NCBI GenBank assembly: GCA_945900695.1 | Contig: CAMDJU010000093.1 | Span: 1-9,472, forward strand | Direction: 5' to 3' | Source of the DNA: Bordetella parapertussis | GTDB taxonomy: Bacteria > Pseudomonadota > Gammaproteobacteria > Burkholderiales > Burkholderiaceae_C | DNA length: 9,472 nucleotides | In this document: one piece after another, positions 1-5,762 of the stretch | Layout: every line of letters begins with the position of its first letter | How positions within the stretch are numbered: position 1 is the first letter of the stretch | Translations under genes and position numbers: made by a program | The notes under the pieces: model-generated | Told to the model about the DNA's origin: nothing | Seen by the model: only the letters and a program-made list of their open reading frames with translations | Databases searched by the model: none

Positions 1-66
1 AGCCACAACAATGTTGAAAAATGGACGGGCTTTCGCGCCGCCGCGGGAGAGTCGGATGACGACCAT
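1..66 (-). CDS. rpsP: 30S ribosomal protein S16, N-terminal part
   Basis: The minus strand from the ATG at 66-64 reads 22 codons to the window edge, beginning MVVIRLSRGGAKARPFFNIV, which is the characteristic S16 N-terminus. S16 is a small-subunit ribosomal protein needed for 30S assembly. Only about a quarter of the protein is visible; the rest lies left of the window. A Shine-Dalgarno sequence AAGGA (plus-strand 73-77) sits six bases before the ATG and fixes the start. In betaproteobacteria rpsP usually leads an rpsP-rimM-trmD-rplS operon, which would extend leftward; that is family knowledge and not visible here. Identity is close to certain despite the short length. Confidence 0.95.
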   Translation of the reverse strand, partial: MVVIRLSRGGAKARPFFNIVVA

Positions 67-168
67 GGTTTATCCTTCGGGTGGTGGAATTTTTTCAACG
101 TTTGAGACACGCGACTAGGCCACCCGGCCAGCGACACGCTGAAAACCAAACATTATATCCCCAACCCC
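67..168. promoter_or_regulatory. divergent intergenic region between rpsP and the acetyltransferase gene
   Basis: This 102-base spacer holds the rpsP leader on the minus strand and the upstream region of the plus-strand GNAT gene. It contains the rpsP Shine-Dalgarno (73-77), a perfect TATAAT on the minus strand (152-157), and a 7-mer GACACGC in two direct copies (106-112 and 133-139) whose meaning is unclear. A GGCC-GGCC four-base-pair hairpin is possible around 118-130 in the rpsP leader, but it is too weak to call a regulatory element. I see no convincing -35/-10 pair or Shine-Dalgarno for the GNAT gene. Confidence 0.5.
152..157 (-). promoter_or_regulatory. candidate rpsP promoter, -10 TATAAT
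   Basis: The minus strand reads a six-of-six TATAAT here, 85 bases before the rpsP ATG, implying a leader of roughly 75-80 nucleotides. No good -35 hexamer lies 16-18 bases upstream; the positions where it would fall are inside the first codons of the divergent GNAT gene and read G-rich on this strand. The call rests on the -10 match and on the position upstream of a ribosomal protein gene that must be transcribed from here or nearby. Confidence 0.5.
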
Positions 169-705
169 ATGACCACCCTGATCAGACCCAGCCAAGATGG
201 TGATGTGCCCCGCCTGACTGCCATTTATGCCCACCATGTGGAACACGGCAGCGGCAGTTTCGAACTCAGTGCGCCCGATGAGCCAGAGATGGCGCGCCGG
301 CGCATGGCGGTGCTCGAGAATCATCTGCCCTATTTGGTCGCAGAGGTCGGTGGCGCGGTGATGGGTTATGCCTATGCAAACCTGTTCCGCCCTCGACAAG
401 CCTACCGCTTCTTGGTGGAGAACTCTGTTTACATCGACCCTGCAGCGCAAAGGCTCAGCCTGGGACGCGCCCTGATGGCCGAACTCATTCAACGCTGCGA
501 AGCACAAGGTGCCCGCCAAATGATCGCGGTGATTGGCGACTCGGCCAACCTGAGTTCCATCCGTTTGCACCAAGGCCTGGGATTTGAGCAAGTCGGTCTG
601 ATAAGCTCCAGCGGCTGGAAACACCAGCGCTGGCTTGACACCGTCATGATGCAGCGCGCATTGGGCTTGGGTGACCTGACACCTCCCCACACTGGAACAC
701 CATGA
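169..705 (+). CDS. GNAT-family N-acetyltransferase, bar/YncA (phosphinothricin or L-amino-acid N-acetyltransferase-like)
   Basis: A 178-residue cytoplasmic protein that should transfer the acetyl group of acetyl-CoA to a small amine. Relatives include phosphinothricin and methionine-sulfone N-acetyltransferases. The N-terminus (IRPSQDGDVPRLTAIYAHHV, residues 5-24) and the segment E84-NSVYID-P91 match the family, with E84 at the position of the glutamate proposed to be catalytic in bar-type enzymes. The acetyl-CoA loop is QRLSLGRA at 94-101; S97 replaces the first glycine of the usual Q/R-x-x-G-x-G pattern. SIRLHQGLGFEQVG (130-143) and GWKHQRWLDTVMMQR (149-163) are typical of the family's C-terminal half. 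There is no clear Shine-Dalgarno before the ATG. The stop overlaps the next start as ATGA, so the two are probably one transcript. The substrate cannot be read from sequence. Confidence 0.9.
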   Translation: MTTLIRPSQDGDVPRLTAIYAHHVEHGSGSFELSAPDEPEMARRRMAVLENHLPYLVAEVGGAVMGYAYANLFRPRQAYRFLVENSVYIDPAAQRLSLGRALMAELIQRCEAQGARQMIAVIGDSANLSSIRLHQGLGFEQVGLISSSGWKHQRWLDTVMMQRALGLGDLTPPHTGTP

Positions 706-1148
706 AAAACAAAACTTGGGCCGCATGGCTGACATTTTTGGGCGGCCCCCTGGGCTTGCACCGCTTTTATTTGTTTGGCTGGGCCGATAACTTGGGCTGG
801 CTGTTGCCCGTACCCACCGCATTGGGGATGTACGGGGTGTCGCGAATCCAAGAATTTGGGGTCGACGATATGGCCAGTTGGTGGTTGGTTTTGCCCCTGG
901 GCATCAACATCGCAGGCTGTGCACTTACCGCGATTGTTTATGCCTTGATGAGCAAAGAAGCCTGGAACCAACGCTTCAACCCCCTGGAAGACCCCTTGTC
1001 CAAGGCCGGTCAAACCAATTGGCTCACCATTGGCGCAGTGGTCCTGAGCTTGTTGGTGGGCACCACCGCCCTGTTATCGAGCCTGGCCTACGGTTTCCAA
1101 CGCTACTTTCAATACCAAATTGAAGAGGCGCAAAAAATTTCGCAGTGA
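702..1148 (+). CDS. TM2-domain membrane protein
   Basis: A 148-residue integral membrane protein with no known enzymatic role. Residues 2-26 form a TM2-domain start: a short lysine-containing N-terminus (MKNKTWAAW), a first hydrophobic segment, then the hallmark GGPLGLHRFYL turn at 14-24. A second helix follows at about 30-47. Unlike a minimal TM2 protein, it continues with two further hydrophobic stretches at about 60-83 and 108-131 and ends in a polar, partly amphipathic tail with several Gln and Lys residues. The start ATG overlaps the GNAT stop (ATGA) and has only a weak GGA upstream, so translation probably depends on coupling to the acetyltransferase gene. It converges on folK across a 71-base gap. 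Family assignment is firm from the motif; function is unknown. Confidence 0.85.
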   Translation: MKNKTWAAWLTFLGGPLGLHRFYLFGWADNLGWLLPVPTALGMYGVSRIQEFGVDDMASWWLVLPLGINIAGCALTAIVYALMSKEAWNQRFNPLEDPLSKAGQTNWLTIGAVVLSLLVGTTALLSSLAYGFQRYFQYQIEEAQKISQ

Positions 1149-1231
1149 GTCTCAACGATTTATTGCGCCGCCTGGCTCAAGCGCCGCCACTCAAGCTTCT
1201 AGCGGAAAAGCCGCAGGTTTTATGCCTCTAA
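1145..1231 (+). CDS. possible 28-residue small protein coupled to the TM2 gene
   Basis: A GTG overlaps the TGA of the TM2 gene (GTGA), and the frame stays open for 28 codons to a TAA, reading through SLNDLLRRLAQAPPLKLLAE. The N-terminal part could form a short basic amphipathic helix with leucines spaced for one face. It overlaps the 3' end of convergent folK by 12 bases. The DNA contains a near-repeat, GCGCCGCCtggCTCAAGC at 1165-1182 and GCGCCGCCaCTCAAGC at 1181-1196. I know no family for it. It may be a translated small protein, the remnant of a longer gene, or chance; the short length makes chance a real possibility. Confidence 0.2.
   Translation: MSLNDLLRRLAQAPPLKLLAEKPQVLCL
1202..1221 (+). 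terminator. weak candidate terminator downstream of the TM2 gene
   Basis: GCGG-aaaag-CCGC forms a four-base-pair GC stem (1202-1205 with 1211-1214), followed after AGG by TTTT. It lies between the TM2 stop and the folK stop. The stem is short and the T-tract small, so this is a weak call. On the minus strand the same hairpin is not followed by a T-run, so it would serve only plus-strand transcription. Confidence 0.25.
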
Positions 1232-1693
1232 GGGCATGATGGCTTGGCCTGCCACACCTGCCCAATCACTGGCAAGAATAAGAGCCGGGGCCAAATCTGC
1301 CAGGGGCCGCAACACAAATACCCGCTCGCGCCAGCGTGGGTGGGGCAACACCAAGGCAGGGCTTTGGATCACTGCATCGCCATAAAAAATCAAGTCCAAA
1401 TCCAAGGTTCTGGGTGCATGGTGATAGGGTCGAATGCGGCCTGCTGTTTGCTCAATGCGCTGCATGTGGAACCATAGGTCTGGGGCGCTGAGTTGGGTAT
1501 CGACCTGTGCCATGGCATTGATAAAGTCTGGGCCCTGAGCTTGCCAAGGTGCCGTGCGATAAAGCCGTGATCGCTGCAAACCCACGGTGACCGGCAGTTT
1601 CAGTAGCGCTTCAAAGGCTTGCTCAATCTGTGCCAATGGCTCCCCTGCATTGGCCCCCAAAGCAATGAACGCTCGAACCCAATCACGCCCCAT
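1220..1693 (-). CDS. folK: 2-amino-4-hydroxy-6-hydroxymethyldihydropteridine pyrophosphokinase (HPPK)
   Basis: HPPK transfers pyrophosphate from ATP to 6-hydroxymethyl-7,8-dihydropterin, the step before dihydropteroate synthase in folate synthesis. The 157-residue protein has the family opening AFIALGAN (8-15), the substrate-loop segment SRLYRTAPW (42-50), the signature HHAPRTLDLDLIFYG (91-105) with the Mg-binding aspartates D98 and D100, and LPHPRWRERVFVLRPL (116-131). Length matches the family. I chose the ATG at 1693; a TTG two codons upstream (1699) is also possible, and neither has a strong Shine-Dalgarno. The pcnB stop lies 14 bases before this ATG, or 8 before the TTG, so folK is the last gene of the minus-strand unit and probably depends on ribosomes arriving from pcnB. 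It converges on the TM2 gene. Confidence 0.95.
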   Translation of the reverse strand: MGRDWVRAFIALGANAGEPLAQIEQAFEALLKLPVTVGLQRSRLYRTAPWQAQGPDFINAMAQVDTQLSAPDLWFHMQRIEQTAGRIRPYHHAPRTLDLDLIFYGDAVIQSPALVLPHPRWRERVFVLRPLADLAPALILASDWAGVAGQAIMPLEA

Positions 1694-1707
1694 GGCCAAG
1701 ATCGCGA

Positions 1708-3231
1708 TCAGTCTGCCGAGCTGGCGGGCGCATCGGCATCGCCACGGCGACGACGGCGACGGCGGCGTTTTTTGGGCGCGTCCGGGTCTTCGCTGGCGTT
1801 GGGCTCCAGCGGCACATCTGGGGCATCGGTGGGCGCCGCCCTGGGCGCGCGCGCCACGCGCTGTGGCCGGGTGGTGGCGTTGCGCAGTTGGGCCAGCAAA
1901 TCTTCACGACCCAGGTCGTCGGCCAGGCTAAAGGTTTGCCACCAATCGGCCAGGGCCTCATCCACCTCGCCCACATCGGCGCGCAAACGCATGAAATCAA
2001 AACCCGCTCGGAAGCGAGGCTGCTCAATCAAGGAGAACGGCGCGCTGCCGCTGCGTTTCTCAAAGCGGGGTTGCATCATCCAAATTTCGCGCATGTCCGC
2101 CGCCAATTTACCGCGCCCAGACACGTCTCCAATGCGCGACTCAAAAACCTCATCAATGGCTTGCTGCAATGCAGGGAAAGGCGGGGCTTGCTCACGCAGA
2201 CGATCCCAGGCCTGGCGCACATCCGACCACAACACGCAAGCGAGTAAAAAACTCGGCGCGACCGGCTTGCCCTCTCCCACCCGGCGGTCGGTGTCCGCCA
2301 GCGCTGCTTTGACAAAAGCATCATCTGCACGCTCGACCACGACATCCAGCAAAGGATAAATTCCCTTTTGCAAACCCACTGCATTGAGTTGGGCCACGCT
2401 GGCCAGGGCATGCCCGGTTTGAAGCAACTTGAGCATCTCGTCAAACAAGCGACTTTGCGGCACCTCGGCCAGCAAGCCCACCAAGCGCTTGAGGGGTGCG
2501 GCGGTGTGGGTTTCGATCTTGAAGCCCAAAGCACTCAGTTTGGCGGAAAAGCGCACCGCTCGGATGATGCGCACGGGGTCTTCGCGATACCGGGCAGCCG
2601 GGTCGCCAATCATGCGCAGCAGCTTCTTTTTTGCATCCTTCATGCCGCCGTGGTAATCGATCACATCCCCCGTCAAAGGGTCGTAGTACATGGCATTGAT
2701 GGTGAAATCACGCCGCGCTGCGTCTTCGTCCTGCGGTCCCCAGACGTTGTCGCGCAACACGCGACCACTGGCGTCAACCGCGTGTTTCATGCCTGCCAGC
2801 TCAGACTTGCTGCTGCGCTCGTTGCCCTTGACCTGCTGGGCGTCTGCGCTGTCCAAGTAAGCACGAAAGGTTGACACCTCGATCACCTCGTGTTCACGCC
2901 CACGCCCAAACACCACATGCACGATGCGAAAGCGCCGCCCAATGATGAAGGCGCGCCGAAACAAGGACTTGACCTCCTCGGGCGTGGCATCGGTGGCCAC
3001 ATCAAAATCCTTGGGCGACAAGCCCATCAGCAAGTCGCGCACAGCGCCGCCCACGATGTAAGCCGAATAGCCCCGCTCTTGCAAGGTTTTGACCACTTGC
3101 ACAGCGCGCTCGTCCACCAACTCTGCATCAATACCGTGGACACTGGCCGCTATGACCAGGCGCTTGCCCAAAGTGGGCTTATCGGCGGCGTCACTGCGAC
3201 CGAGCAGCTTATCGATGAATTTTTTGATCAT
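1708..3231 (-). CDS. pcnB: poly(A) polymerase I
   Basis: A 507-residue enzyme that adds A-tails to RNA 3' ends, marking transcripts and regulatory RNAs for decay. Class II nucleotidyltransferase features in order: the GG motif in YIVGGAVRDLLMG (58-70), the catalytic pair D75/D77 in KDFDVATDAT (74-83), GRRFRIVHVVFG (98-109), REHEVIEVSTFRA (112-124), RRDFTINAMYYD (173-184) and the RNA-binding REDPVRIIRAVRFSAKL (216-232). Length and the basic tail favour PAP over the closely related tRNA CCA-adding enzymes. The C-terminus has KK plus eight arginines (487-496) followed by an acidic, Ala/Ser-rich end. The frame stays open 60 codons further upstream, but the ATG at 3231 overlaps the TGA of the HAD gene (ATGA) and gives the expected MIKKFIDKLLG start. 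No Shine-Dalgarno is visible, which suggests translational coupling. Confidence 0.95.
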   Translation of the reverse strand: MIKKFIDKLLGRSDAADKPTLGKRLVIAASVHGIDAELVDERAVQVVKTLQERGYSAYIVGGAVRDLLMGLSPKDFDVATDATPEEVKSLFRRAFIIGRRFRIVHVVFGRGREHEVIEVSTFRAYLDSADAQQVKGNERSSKSELAGMKHAVDASGRVLRDNVWGPQDEDAARRDFTINAMYYDPLTGDVIDYHGGMKDAKKKLLRMIGDPAARYREDPVRIIRAVRFSAKLSALGFKIETHTAAPLKRLVGLLAEVPQSRLFDEMLKLLQTGHALASVAQLNAVGLQKGIYPLLDVVVERADDAFVKAALADTDRRVGEGKPVAPSFLLACVLWSDVRQAWDRLREQAPPFPALQQAIDEVFESRIGDVSGRGKLAADMREIWMMQPRFEKRSGSAPFSLIEQPRFRAGFDFMRLRADVGEVDEALADWWQTFSLADDLGREDLLAQLRNATTRPQRVARAPRAAPTDAPDVPLEPNASEDPDAPKKRRRRRRRRGDADAPASSAD

Positions 3232-3908
3232 GGGGAGGGAAACAATTCCAAAATGGGCCAGCCTCGCTGTTGCGCCACGGCGCGCAATCGCGCATCGGGG
3301 TTGGTCGCCACCGGGTGGTTGACCTTTTCGAGCAGGGGCAAATCGTTGATGGAATCGCTGTAAAAGGTGCTGCGAATCCCCTCCCAAGTCAAACCTTGCT
3401 GTTCCAACCATTGTTGCAGACGATCAACTTTGCCACGGCCAAACGACGGCGTGCCCGCAATCCGCCCTGTCAACTCGCCGTTTTGATCACGCTCGAGTTG
3501 AACAGCGATCAAAGTGTCAATGCCAAAAGCCTGGGCAATGGGTGCGGTGACAAATTCATTGGTGGCCGTCACGATCAGCAATCGGTCGCCTTGGGCACGG
3601 TGTTTTTGCACCAAAGCCGTGGCCTGGGGACGAATGGCAGGCAATATCACCTCACGCATGAAAGATTGGTGTGCGTCGGCGCTGGCTTGGGGTCCGCGCT
3701 CACGCGCAGCCTGCGTGGCAAATTGCACATAGGCGTGGATATCGAGTTCGCCCTGCTGGTATTGGCGATAAAACGCATCATTGCGTTGCGCAAAGTTATC
3801 CGCATCGGTCCACCCCATGCGGGTGGTGTACTGGCCCCAAGCGTGGTCAGAATCCAAGGGCAAAAGGGTGTGGTCCAGATCAAACAGGCAAATAGATTCC
3901 ACACCCAT
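3228..3908 (-). CDS. HAD-superfamily hydrolase, subfamily IB (phosphoserine-phosphatase-like)
   Basis: A 226-residue cytoplasmic phosphohydrolase. HAD motif I is FDLDHTLLP (9-17), with D10 the expected aspartyl nucleophile and D12 the general acid. Motif II is LLIVTATNEF (110-119). Motif III contributes K160 in GRGKVDRL. Motif IV is YSDSINDLPLL (183-193), where D185 and D189 should bind Mg. The helical cap between motifs I and II is the C1 type of PSPase-like enzymes. This protein is regularly found beside hda and pcnB in related bacteria; its substrate is unknown, and phosphoserine or another small phosphomonoester are only guesses. It starts six bases after the hda stop, with GGAG about 15 bases before the ATG, and its TGA overlaps the pcnB start. 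Confidence 0.9.
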   Translation of the reverse strand: MGVESICLFDLDHTLLPLDSDHAWGQYTTRMGWTDADNFAQRNDAFYRQYQQGELDIHAYVQFATQAARERGPQASADAHQSFMREVILPAIRPQATALVQKHRAQGDRLLIVTATNEFVTAPIAQAFGIDTLIAVQLERDQNGELTGRIAGTPSFGRGKVDRLQQWLEQQGLTWEGIRSTFYSDSINDLPLLEKVNHPVATNPDARLRAVAQQRGWPILELFPSP

Positions 3909-3914
3909 CTTTCA

Positions 3915-4607
3915 TCAAAGTTGCTCCATCATTTCACGCACCAAGGGCACGGTGATGGCGCGTTTGGTTTGCAAGGCAAAGCGGTCCAGTTGGTCCAGCC
4001 AATGCATCAAGCTGGCCAAGTCGCGGCTGAAGCGGTGAAGCAAATAGTCCATCACTTCATCGCTCAAAAACAAGCCCCTGGCATCCGCCTGCTGGCGCAG
4101 CACCGACCGACGCTCCATTTCGCTGAGCAACTGCAACTGAAACACATGGCCCCAGGCCAAGCGCGTGCGCAAGTCTTCACGCACCGGCAAATCGCTCGGC
4201 GGCATGGCACCACTGGCCAGCACCCAGCGCTGCTGCCCATCGGTGGCCGATGTCGCATTGACAAACCAATTGAAGGCCGCGTGTTGCTGAACGGCGTTGT
4301 AGAGGTGCACATCGTCGAGCAAAACCACTTGCCAATCTTCTCTAAAAGCACCGGGTTCGGCCAACTCTGGGTCCATCCATCCGACCGAGCCCAAACCGCC
4401 TTGCTCAGCCAAAGCCGCCCGAACGGCTTGCAACAAATGGCTTTTGCCACAACCCATCTCGCCCCAGAGGTAGGTGGGAACGGGCGAGCGCACTTGGTTG
4501 GATACCCATAAAGACAAATGCTCCAAAACCAATTGATTTTGACCCGCCAAATAATTGTCCAGGCTCGGACCAGGCGTCAATCCAATGTCAAGCGCAATTT
4601 GCTTCAT
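3915..4607 (-). CDS. hda: DnaA regulatory inactivator Hda
   Basis: Hda is an AAA+ protein related to the DnaA ATPase domain. With the DNA-loaded beta clamp it stimulates ATP hydrolysis by DnaA after initiation (RIDA), preventing re-initiation. The 230-residue sequence opens with MKQIALDIGL; QIALDI (3-8) fits the clamp-binding QLxLxL-type motif near the Hda N-terminus. Walker A is GEMGCGKS (49-56), Walker B VVLLDDVH (94-101), sensor I lies around VLASGA (129-134), the box VII region REDLRTRLAWG (143-153) supplies the arginine-finger candidate, and SRDLASLMHWLDQLD (194-208) carries sensor II R195. DnaA's N-terminal domain and DNA-binding domain IV are absent, which separates Hda from DnaA. An AAGGG lies just upstream of the ATG, and the permease stop is nine bases away. 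Confidence 0.95.
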   Translation of the reverse strand: MKQIALDIGLTPGPSLDNYLAGQNQLVLEHLSLWVSNQVRSPVPTYLWGEMGCGKSHLLQAVRAALAEQGGLGSVGWMDPELAEPGAFREDWQVVLLDDVHLYNAVQQHAAFNWFVNATSATDGQQRWVLASGAMPPSDLPVREDLRTRLAWGHVFQLQLLSEMERRSVLRQQADARGLFLSDEVMDYLLHRFSRDLASLMHWLDQLDRFALQTKRAITVPLVREMMEQL

Positions 4608-4616
4608 GCCCTTGGC

Positions 4617-5681
4617 TCAACCGGTGAACAAGTGACTGGCCAAATAACGCTGGCGTGCGCGGCGCAAACACACCAACAAAATCGCGCTGGCAGGCAAAGC
4701 GACCAGCACGCCCACAAAGCCAAAAACCTGTCCAAAAGCCAGCAATGCAAAAATCACCGCCAAGGGATGCAGACCAATGCGCTCACCCACCAAGCGGGGT
4801 GTGAGCACAAAACCTTCCAACAATTGACCCAGGCCAAACACCACCGCCACCATCAAGGCGGCCTTCCAAGCGGCAAACTGCAGCAAGCCGGCCAACAGGG
4901 CCAATACCAAACCCACCCCAAAGCCCAGATAAGGAATGACCACAGCCAAGCCACTGAAGACCCCAATGGGCAAGGCCAAATCCAAACCGAACAGGGCCAA
5001 AGCTGCACTGTAAAAAACCGCCAAGATGACCATCACGGTCAACTGGCCCCGCAGGTATTGGCCAAGCACCTCATCGACCTCGGCCACAAATCCGTCAAAG
5101 CCTGGGCGCAAGCGTTGCGGCACCAAACCAACCACCTGGGCCACAAAGCGGTCCCAATCGGCGAGCAAATAAAACAAGGCCACGGGGATCAAAACCACGT
5201 TGCCCACCACGGCCAACGCGACGCTGCCGCCAATGCGCAAGGACGTCAGCCAGCCATCGAGTGAGTCTTCGACCGAGGTGTTGAAATACTTGATGATGAA
5301 GGCCTTCAAAGAAGCCGCATCCAAGGCCAACTCGATGCCCAACTCTTTGAGCCAAGGCGCCAAAACCGCTTGGGCCTTGAGCAGCAAAACCGGCAACTGT
5401 TCACGCATCAGGGGCAACTCTTTGGCCAAGATGGGCACCACCAGCAACAGGATGGCCAAGGCCACGACCAAGAACAACAACTCCACCACACCCACCGCCA
5501 GCAGCACGGGCAAGGCCCCGGCACTGATGCGCAACAAGCCTTTGACCAAGGGTGACAGCACATAGGCCAACACAGCCGCGACGACAAATGGCATCAGCAC
5601 CGGTGACAAGACCCACAACAACAAGCCCGCCAAAGCGATGATGGCGCTCCAGGCAACGAATTGTTGTTGGTTCGGGGTCAT
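4617..5681 (-). CDS. AI-2E family (PerM-type) inner-membrane transporter
   Basis: A 354-residue multi-pass membrane protein of the family named after the TqsA autoinducer-2 exporter and E. coli PerM. Most members have no proven substrate, and some act as sodium or proton antiporters. Hydrophobic segments are visible at about 12-42 (two helices), 56-86, 150-173, 215-236, 238-285 (two to three helices) and 303-340. The central soluble stretch (about 88-150) and the C-terminal signature [20 protein letters not shown] (292-311), then [16 protein letters not shown], are typical of the family. It is first in the minus-strand unit and diverges from purM across 81 bases. No strong Shine-Dalgarno precedes the ATG. 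The gene order with hda is a recurring proteobacterial arrangement, but no functional link follows from that. Confidence 0.9.
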   Translation of the reverse strand: MTPNQQQFVAWSAIIALAGLLLWVLSPVLMPFVVAAVLAYVLSPLVKGLLRISAGALPVLLAVGVVELLFLVVALAILLLVVPILAKELPLMREQLPVLLLKAQAVLAPWLKELGIELALDAASLKAFIIKYFNTSVEDSLDGWLTSLRIGGSVALAVVGNVVLIPVALFYLLADWDRFVAQVVGLVPQRLRPGFDGFVAEVDEVLGQYLRGQLTVMVILAVFYSAALALFGLDLALPIGVFSGLAVVIPYLGFGVGLVLALLAGLLQFAAWKAALMVAVVFGLGQLLEGFVLTPRLVGERIGLHPLAVIFALLAFGQVFGFVGVLVALPASAILLVCLRRARQRYLASHLFTG

Positions 5682-5762
5682 GGGGCAGTCTATTTCAGGG
5701 CAGGCTTAAAATCATCTGATTCTATCGGCGCACATTGCGACGCCTTTATTCCAATCCCCCAC
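5682..5762. promoter_or_regulatory. divergent promoter region between the permease unit and purM
   Basis: This 81-base spacer must carry promoters for both directions. On the plus strand the best -10 is TAAAAT (5707-5712, five of six), giving a purM leader of roughly 45 bases; no good -35 lies upstream. On the minus strand TAGAAT (plus-strand 5719-5724, five of six) is the best -10 for the permease-hda unit, again without a recognisable -35. The middle is AT-rich compared with the flanks. I see no PurR-like palindrome or riboswitch. Confidence 0.4.

Noticed and set aside
115..822. A 235-codon minus-strand frame opposite the GNAT gene, running into the rpsP leader
   Set aside because: It lies antisense to a recognised acetyltransferase, shows no family features, and its end runs through the candidate rpsP promoter.
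1768..1773. Six-base A run on the coding strand of pcnB as a possible programmed frameshift
   Set aside because: The run reads CCC AAA AAA CGC in frame and lacks an X-XXY-YYZ heptamer; the zero frame continues normally to the stop.
3796..3804. TTATCCGCA, one mismatch from a DnaA box, close to hda
   Set aside because: It is a single imperfect site inside the HAD coding sequence, with no cluster of boxes or AT-rich element; chance explains it.
3270..4511. A 413-codon open frame on the plus strand opposite the HAD and hda genes
   Set aside because: It spans two well-recognised genes and their junction. Its His/Gln/Arg-rich product is what the antisense of Leu-, Ala- and Arg-rich coding sequence gives, and no family motif is visible.
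4518..5264. A 248-codon plus-strand frame very rich in Gln and His opposite the permease
   Set aside because: CAG and CAA codons are the complement of CTG and TTG leucine codons in a membrane protein; it is a mirror of the permease, not a Gln-rich gene.
5661..5762. A 34-codon N-terminal extension of purM
   Set aside because: It overlaps the permease start and the divergent promoter region; PurM homologs begin at the [11 protein letters not shown] position.
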